A DNA stretch of 38,723 nt from UBA6168 sp964643005 (GTDB lineage Bacteria; Bacteroidota; Bacteroidia; Chitinophagales; Saprospiraceae). Location: NCBI GenBank assembly GCA_964643005.1, contig CAZXQI010000020.1, positions 1 through 38,723 of the forward strand, read 5' to 3'. The stretch's first letter is position 1. Every line of letters starts with the position of its first letter. Below, in pieces: positions 33,425 to 38,723 of the stretch. Both the position numbers and the translations under genes were made by a program. The notes below the pieces were generated by a model. That model was not told where the DNA came from. It was given only the letters and a program-made list of their open reading frames with translations, and made no database searches.

Positions 33425-34951
33425 TTATCCGGTCTGGGTATTTAGAAAAGTCAGCACGTCGTCCACGTAATTCCGTTCGTTGGAAAGTCTGGGCACTTTG
33501 TGCTGTCCACCGAATTTTCCTTTGGTTCTCATCCAATTGTGAAAAGTATCCGGTGGGAGGGCCTGTAGGCGCAACGGCTCTAAAGCGAGGTTTTGGTATC
33601 GCTTAGCTTCGTAGTCAGAATTGATTTGCTGAAGATTTTTATCGAGCAGACGGGCAAAAAGTTGCAGGTCTTTCGGCTCTTTCTCAAATTCTACCAGCCA
33701 TTCATGGCCGCCTTTGCCGGAGCCTTTAAAATAAACCGGCGCTACGGTGTATTCCAATACTATCGCTCCGGTGGCGTTACAGGTCTGCGCCAAAGCCCTG
33801 TCCGTATTCTCGACCATCACCTCTTCTCCAAAGGCATTGACAAACTGCCGGGTGCGGCCGGTAATTTTTACTTTATAAGGCGAGACGGAAGTGAACCTCA
33901 CCGTATCGCCTGGCGTGTATCGCCAAAGTCCCGCATTGGTGCTGATGACGACAGCGTAGTTTTTTCCTACTTCGACCGCTTCGAGCGGAATGGCTTTCGG
34001 GTACTCCCGATGCCATTCTTCGACGGGCAAAAATTCGTAGTAAACGCCGTTGTCCAATAGCAGTAGCATGCCATTGGCAGAAAAGTCATCCTGAATGGCG
34101 AAGAAGCCCTCGCTGGCATTGTAGATTTCCTGATAGCTGACTTTTTCCGAAGGTAGAAACTGGCGGAACTGCTCCTGGTAGGGCGTGAAGCTCACGCCTC
34201 CGTGGATGTACGCCTGCAAATTGGGCCAGACTTCCAGTATGTTCGACTTGCCGGTAAGCTCCAGAATACGGCGGAAAAGCACGACCGTCCAGGTGGGCAC
34301 ACCGCCCAGCATCACCACGTCTTCTTCTTTGCATACTTCCGCCATCCGCTCGATTTTTTTTTCAAAATCGGGCAGGAGGGCGGTATTCAGATCAGGTGTG
34401 ACGAACGGGCGAACGAGAGACGACATTTGGCTAATCATTACCGCCGAAACGTCGCCTATCATTGTTTTAGGGAAAGGGTCGAAGCGGCTAAGGCTGCCGC
34501 CCATGAGCAGACTGCGGCGTCTGAATAGCTCTGCATCAGGCCGCTGCCGGTAGAAGAGTGCGGTCGTGTCCCAGGCGCCTCCTCTGTGGCAGTATTGTAG
34601 GTTTTGGCTGCTGACGGGGATAAATTTGCTTTTGTCATTTGTGGTGCCTGAGGATTTGGAAAAGTACCGGATACGACCATTCCAGAGGATATCCTTTTCT
34701 CCGTGCATCATGCGCTGGATAAAGGGCTTTAGCGATTCGTAGTCTTGTATGGGAATGCGGTTGGCAAACTGACGATGCGATTTGATGCTCCTGAAATCGA
34801 ACTTCCTGCCCCACTCCGTATCCCTGGCGGCGAGCAGGAGTCTGTCCAGCCACTCCTGCTGTACCAGGTGAGGCGAGGCCATGTAGCGCCTGATTCGACG
34901 CATGCGGAAGCGTAGGTATTGGTGAACCAGACTATTGGTCAGTTTTCGCAT
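33425..34951 (-). CDS. GH3 family protein (acyl-adenylate/amido synthetase-like)
   Basis: GH3 proteins adenylate a carboxylic acid and conjugate it to an amino acid in plants; bacterial members are widespread in Bacteroidota and their substrates are unknown. The ATP motif is FSKSSGTTNDKSKFIPVS near residue 98 of the product, followed by NASEGFFAIQ near 280 (the YxxSE/ASEG acyl-adenylate motif) and GLWRYTPGDTVRFTS near 340 (YxxGD/V motif). The frame is open to 35044 but I use the ATG at 34951, since the extra 31 residues precede the normal family start MRKLTNSLVHQYL. The gene is followed closely by a small protein and preceded by the PAQR gene on the same strand. Confidence 0.92.
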   Translation of the reverse strand: MRKLTNSLVHQYLRFRMRRIRRYMASPHLVQQEWLDRLLLAARDTEWGRKFDFRSIKSHRQFANRIPIQDYESLKPFIQRMMHGEKDILWNGRIRYFSKSSGTTNDKSKFIPVSSQNLQYCHRGGAWDTTALFYRQRPDAELFRRRSLLMGGSLSRFDPFPKTMIGDVSAVMISQMSSLVRPFVTPDLNTALLPDFEKKIERMAEVCKEEDVVMLGGVPTWTVVLFRRILELTGKSNILEVWPNLQAYIHGGVSFTPYQEQFRQFLPSEKVSYQEIYNASEGFFAIQDDFSANGMLLLLDNGVYYEFLPVEEWHREYPKAIPLEAVEVGKNYAVVISTNAGLWRYTPGDTVRFTSVSPYKVKITGRTRQFVNAFGEEVMVENTDRALAQTCNATGAIVLEYTVAPVYFKGSGKGGHEWLVEFEKEPKDLQLFARLLDKNLQQINSDYEAKRYQNLALEPLRLQALPPDTFHNWMRTKGKFGGQHKVPRLSNERNYVDDVLTFLNTQTG

Positions 34952-35133
34952 GACAATTAGTTTTGTGCGCAGTGAAGCCGGCAGCGAACTTTCTATCTGG
35001 TAAAAATATAAAATCCCGACAGCCCTGAAAGTAATTTCTCTCAATACGCCTGAAAGTCGTCTAAAATACAGTCGGATGGCGACATACTTACTTTGTCTTT
35101 TAGAATAGAATTTTGAGGGAACGCCATTTGGGG

Positions 35134-35781
35134 TCAGGCGCCGAATGCCTGTAAAACGGCGATGTAATGACCGGCTGTGCCGGCTAAGACGAAAATATGC
35201 CAGTAGGCATGGCTATACCGCATTTTTTTACGGGTATAAAAAATGACGCCGGAGGTGTAGAAAAAACCGCCAATGCCAATCCAGGCGAGCACTTTCCAGC
35301 CCATGAGCGGCCAGACATCCGGCAGGATAAAGACGAACATCCAGCCCATGAAAAGGTATAGCAGCAGCGACAATTTCTCCCATTTTCCAATGAAGAACAG
35401 CTTGCCCAGAGCGCCAATCAGCAGCAGCCCCCACAGAGTGGCCAGATAAATCCAGCCTTTTGGATTGTCCATGTACCGGATGATGAATGGCGTGTGGGTA
35501 CCGGCAATGAGGAAGTAAATGGCGACATGATCAATCTTGCGACAAAGGCGCTTGGGGCCGGGTCGGTGAACGCTGTGGTAAATGGTGGAAGCCAAATAGA
35601 GAATGAACATCGAAAATCCAAACAGAGCCACGCCCCACACCTGGCGCTGCGATGAATCGGCTGTGAGCGCAACCTTTAATAAAAAAGGAATGCCGAGGAT
35701 AGACAAAACCACGCCCAAGCCGTGAATGATGGCGTTGGCCTTTTCTTCCTTGTAGTATCGTTCAGGTGGAATTTGCGACAT
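35134..35781 (-). CDS. Hemolysin III/PAQR family membrane protein
   Basis: A 215-residue inner-membrane protein with seven predicted helices. Family motifs: EEKANAIIHGLGVVLSILG (residues 12-30), STIYHSVHRPGPKRLCRKIDH near 65 (shown in part: STIYHS, KIDHVAIYFLIAGTHTPF) and HIFVLAGTAGHYIAV near 194. The His and Asp residues at these points form the zinc-binding site of PAQR/hemolysin III proteins, which resemble adiponectin receptors and ceramidases. The name hemolysin is historical; a role in membrane fluidity has been proposed for some bacterial members. It is upstream of GH3 on the same strand with a 182-base gap. Confidence 0.93.
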   Translation of the reverse strand: MSQIPPERYYKEEKANAIIHGLGVVLSILGIPFLLKVALTADSSQRQVWGVALFGFSMFILYLASTIYHSVHRPGPKRLCRKIDHVAIYFLIAGTHTPFIIRYMDNPKGWIYLATLWGLLLIGALGKLFFIGKWEKLSLLLYLFMGWMFVFILPDVWPLMGWKVLAWIGIGGFFYTSGVIFYTRKKMRYSHAYWHIFVLAGTAGHYIAVLQAFGA

Positions 35782-36079
35782 GCTCTGCCTTTTGGAAGCA
35801 AATATCGGATAATTGAGAACAAACTGAGGAACAATGGACAGAGCGGTGATTTGTCAAAAGAATGACGGGCTTCATAGATTTACTATCTTTCCGAAAATCT
35901 ATTTGTCATTACCTTTGGCGCTCTTTTCAATAGCTATTCGACGGCTCTGGCGACTCCCCATCCCTTTGTCTTTCCAAAATTCAATGCGGATGAATAGCGC
36001 AGAAGCATGAAGTTTTAGTTGTTGAAATGCGCCTCGCAAATCAAATACTTTTTTTAACTGCATTAAAAAAGATTCCAAC
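35782..36079. other. Divergent intergenic region of 298 bases
   Basis: Between the PAQR gene (minus) and the M1 aminopeptidase (plus). A TACCTTTG box (35910-35917) and the better-placed promoter at 36022-36053 both point to the aminopeptidase. A 96-codon minus-strand frame across it has no supporting feature. Confidence 0.5.
36022..36053 (+). promoter_or_regulatory. Promoter candidate for the M1 aminopeptidase gene
   Basis: TTG (36022-36024), 21 bases, TACTTTTT (36046-36053; one mismatch to TAnnTTTG). Transcription from near 36060 would leave a leader of about 20 bases before the ATG. An alternative box TACCTTTG lies at 35910-35917. Confidence 0.4.
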
Positions 36080-38710
36080 ATGAAAAGACTCCTGATTCTT
36101 TTTCTGTCACTTTCCTTCCTTTGGAGTTGTGCCCCAAAACAATATTCGGCTATCATCTTACCGGAAACGGAATTTCGCCAGTTGGACACCTTAGTTGTTT
36201 CAGCGCCGGGCAGGGTGGACAGTTCGATTGAGCCAGAAAGCTACTCTCTGCCGATTTATAATCCCAGCCAAAAGCGGGAACTGGATCTGATCCATACCAA
36301 ACTCGACCTGCGATTCGACTGGGAAAAAGAACAAGTGCTTGGAAAGGCAACGCTAACCATAAGACCCTACTTCTACTCAACGGACAGGGTGGTTTTGGAC
36401 GCTAAAAATTTTAAATTCCACAGGATTCAGTTTGAGGGTCAGAACAGCCCGCTGAAATACGACTATGACGGCCAACAGGTTTCCATTGATTTGGGTGGAA
36501 AATTTAACCGGACACAGGAGTTTAAACTCTATATTGAATACACAGCCACCCCAAAAGAGACTTCTGGCAGTAGCGCCATTAGCTCTAACAGAGGTTTGTT
36601 TTTCATCAACCCAGGAAAAGAAGACCCTAACAAGCCTCAGCAAATCTGGTCTCAGGGCGAGACGGAGTACAATTCCAGTTGGTTCCCTACCATTGATAAA
36701 CCCAACGAGCGCTGCACCGGAGAAATCACTTTGACGGTGGAAGACCGCTTCAAGACTCTTTCTAACGGCCTTTTAGTTTCTTCTAAAAAAAATAGCGACG
36801 GTACTCGCACCGACTACTGGAAAATGGATCTGCCGCACGCTCCCTATCTCTTCATGATTGCCATTGGGGAATACGCCGTTGTAAAAGATACCTGGAACGG
36901 CATTGCCGTGGATTACTATGTGGAGCCGAAGTTCAAAGAATACGCGCGGGACATTTTCCCTCACACGCCGGAGATGCTTCAGTTTTTCTCCGATTTAACA
37001 GGCGTTCCTTACCCCTGGCAGAAGTTTTCTCAGATAGTGGTTCGAGACTACGTATCCGGCGCCATGGAAAATACGACGGCTGTTGTTTTTGGCGAGTTCG
37101 TGCAGCGGACGAAGCGGGATCTCGTGGACAATCTTAGCAACGAAGGTATTGTGGCGCACGAAATGTTCCACCACTGGTTTGGAGATCTGGTTACCTGTGA
37201 AAGTTGGGCCAACGTCACTTTAAATGAAGGCTTTGCCAATTACAGCGAATACTTGTGGACGGAGCACAAGCACGGCAAAGACGAAGCGGACTTTGGGCGC
37301 AGCCAGGAATTGAAAGGCTACTTACAGGCAGCTTCCAGCGGCATCCATCCGCTGATCAATTTCGGCTACAAGAACAAGGAAGACATGTTCGATTCGCACA
37401 GCTACAATAAAGGCGGACTGGTTCTTCACATGCTCCGCAACTACGTGGGCGACGAAGCTTTCTCCGCCAGTCTGAAGAAATACCTGGCCGACAATAAATT
37501 TACAGCAGTAGAAGGCCACGAACTTCGCTTAGCATTTGAAGCCGTGACCGGCGAAGATCTCAACTGGTTCTTTAACCAGTGGTTCTACGAGCAGGGTCAG
37601 CCTGAGTTGAATGTAGATTATGATTACGATGACGATACCCACCAGGTCATTGTCTATGTCGAGCAGATTCAGGACCCTACTGAGATGCCGCCTATTTTTG
37701 AATTGCCCTTAGCCATAGACTTATATTCAGGCGGCAAGGCTATTCGGCACAACATCAGAATCAACGAGCGCAGGCAGGTCTTTAAATTTAATGTAGACGA
37801 GGATCCAGACCTGATCGTGTTTGACGCCGACGGCGTTTTATTGGGAAAAATCAATGAGGAAAAAAGCCTGAAGGAATACATTTTCCAGTACGAGCACGCC
37901 AACAATTTTATCCACAGGATGAATGCCTTAGACGAGATTTCAAACAGCGATGCGCCTATCGCCCAAACAGTTTTGAACAAAGCGCTGAGCGATAAATTCT
38001 GGGCTTTCCGCCTACAGGCCATTAAGAACGTCGAGTTGAACGACCAAAACAGCGCCCTGATCGCCGCCATGGCTGAAAGCGATCCACATTCCAACGTTCG
38101 CGTTGTCGCTCTGTCAAAACTTGCCGAAACCGGAGATAAGAAATATGCGCCGTTAGTAGCCAGAGTGATTGAAAAAGACCCCGCTAACAAGGTCGTTGCT
38201 TCAGGACTGGGCGCCCTTCTGGGACTCGACAAAGAGGCTGCCCTCAAAATGGCTAAAAAGTTGGAGAAGGAAGATAGCGAAGGCCTGATAACAACCGTTG
38301 CAAGTATTTATGCAGAGGCGGGCGATCCGGCTAATCTGCCATTTTTTGAAGAAAAATTTGATAAAATAGGCGGGTATGCACAATTCAGTTTCCTACAGGA
38401 GTACGCAAAGCTGGCGGCAATGGCGGATGAAAACGGCATGCTGCGGGCAGCAAATAAGATAAAAACTCTCGCTACCAGCTCGCAGAACATGTTTTGGATA
38501 CGCTACATGTCCACCAAGATAATCAACGACCTCCACGCAAGTCTGGTAGAAAGAATGGAGGCCGAACCAGATGCGGGAAAGCTTGCCAATATGTTGGCAA
38601 AGGACAGGGAAATCGTGGACATCATCCAATCCATTAAAGCATGGGAAACGGACGAGCGAGTGAATAACATGTACCAGGGCTTCCCGGATCCTTCGGTAGA
38701 GAGGGATTAA
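36080..38710 (+). CDS. M1 family zinc aminopeptidase lipoprotein
   Basis: An 876-residue exported metallopeptidase with a lipoprotein signal (LLILFLSLSFLWSC, Cys17). The N-terminal beta domain contains LDLRFDWEKEQVLGKATL; the substrate N-terminus motif GAMEN lies at 327-331; the zinc site is HEMFHHWFGD (His360, Glu361, His364) with the third ligand Glu383 in LNEGFANYSEYLW, the exact HExxH-x18-E spacing. The M1 Tyr region lies near 440 (SYNKGGLVLHML). After about residue 620 the chain has helical repeats of HEAT/ERAP type (SALIAAMAESDPHSNVRVVALSKLAETG). It should trim N-terminal residues from peptides in the periplasm or at the outer membrane; specificity cannot be read from sequence. The gene ends 13 bases before the window edge. 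Confidence 0.95.
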   Translation: MKRLLILFLSLSFLWSCAPKQYSAIILPETEFRQLDTLVVSAPGRVDSSIEPESYSLPIYNPSQKRELDLIHTKLDLRFDWEKEQVLGKATLTIRPYFYSTDRVVLDAKNFKFHRIQFEGQNSPLKYDYDGQQVSIDLGGKFNRTQEFKLYIEYTATPKETSGSSAISSNRGLFFINPGKEDPNKPQQIWSQGETEYNSSWFPTIDKPNERCTGEITLTVEDRFKTLSNGLLVSSKKNSDGTRTDYWKMDLPHAPYLFMIAIGEYAVVKDTWNGIAVDYYVEPKFKEYARDIFPHTPEMLQFFSDLTGVPYPWQKFSQIVVRDYVSGAMENTTAVVFGEFVQRTKRDLVDNLSNEGIVAHEMFHHWFGDLVTCESWANVTLNEGFANYSEYLWTEHKHGKDEADFGRSQELKGYLQAASSGIHPLINFGYKNKEDMFDSHSYNKGGLVLHMLRNYVGDEAFSASLKKYLADNKFTAVEGHELRLAFEAVTGEDLNWFFNQWFYEQGQPELNVDYDYDDDTHQVIVYVEQIQDPTEMPPIFELPLAIDLYSGGKAIRHNIRINERRQVFKFNVDEDPDLIVFDADGVLLGKINEEKSLKEYIFQYEHANNFIHRMNALDEISNSDAPIAQTVLNKALSDKFWAFRLQAIKNVELNDQNSALIAAMAESDPHSNVRVVALSKLAETGDKKYAPLVARVIEKDPANKVVASGLGALLGLDKEAALKMAKKLEKEDSEGLITTVASIYAEAGDPANLPFFEEKFDKIGGYAQFSFLQEYAKLAAMADENGMLRAANKIKTLATSSQNMFWIRYMSTKIINDLHASLVERMEAEPDAGKLANMLAKDREIVDIIQSIKAWETDERVNNMYQGFPDPSVERD

Positions 38711-38723
38711 AAAAAAGGATGCT

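Noticed and set aside
35899..36189. Minus-strand frame of 96 codons overlapping the aminopeptidase start
   Set aside because: It overlaps a confident lipoprotein signal and a promoter on the other strand.
1..38723. Mobile elements, prophage, CRISPR arrays
   Set aside because: No transposase, integrase, phage structural gene or regularly spaced repeats seen on either strand.

Overview
The window looks like a core-chromosome segment of a member of the phylum Bacteroidota. The signs are a gliding-motility lipoprotein (GldD) beside ssb and mutY, a Bacteroidota-style A/G-specific glycosylase neighbourhood, a DksA/TraR-like protein with a degenerate zinc finger and acidic tail, a YqaE/Pmp3 membrane protein with the long N-terminal extension typical of the phylum, and several TAnnTTTG promoter boxes (the Bacteroidota sigma-A -7 element). 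A Saprospiria-like relative is my guess from the gene set, not something shown here. I saw no integrase, transposase, phage gene, CRISPR array or rRNA. Base composition looks even throughout.

Layout. 1-5256 (minus): start of gcvT (glycine cleavage T protein, cut by the window edge), a HEAT-repeat lipoprotein fused to a cyclophilin, and the bifunctional penicillin-binding protein PBP1A. 5534-6911: a small secreted protein of unknown function facing a secreted metallo-beta-lactamase-fold hydrolase that is broken by a one-base frameshift. 6984-12001 (minus): a glycogen block (esterase, glgA, glgC) followed by an ATP-grasp enzyme; a promoter overlapped by a CRP/FNR-type palindrome lies upstream. 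12351-16025 (minus): DUF2752 protein, YqaE/Pmp3 protein, a 568-residue protein with a cryptic nucleoside-phosphorylase-like C-terminus, and a prohibitin-like SPFH protein. 16272-18174 (plus): a DUF2279 protein and the DksA-like protein, closed by a strong terminator. 18276-20024 (minus): geranylgeranyl-reductase-type flavoprotein and methylmalonyl-CoA epimerase. 20221-25068: tRNA-Gly(CCC), YpdA-like reductase, rbfA (minus), fadD and a LolA-like carrier. 25069-30406: polA (plus), then gldD, ssb and mutY (minus). 30586-32901 (plus): a 771-residue DUF5682-type protein standing alone. 33069-35781 (minus): a small unknown protein, a GH3-family protein and a hemolysin III/PAQR membrane protein. 36080-38710 (plus): an M1 aminopeptidase lipoprotein.

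Most genes are housekeeping: envelope growth and protein folding (PBP1A, cyclophilin, LolA, GldD), DNA replication and repair (polA, ssb, mutY), carbon storage (glgA, glgC), and fatty-acid/propionate metabolism (fadD, methylmalonyl-CoA epimerase). I do not see a complete multi-gene system that is clearly new. The points most worth following are the orphan DUF5682-type protein with TraB/ChaN/EreA-like motifs, the phosphorylase-like 568-residue protein, the absence of gldE from the mutY-ssb-gldD block, the CRP/FNR-like operator before the glycogen genes, and the frameshifted hydrolase.
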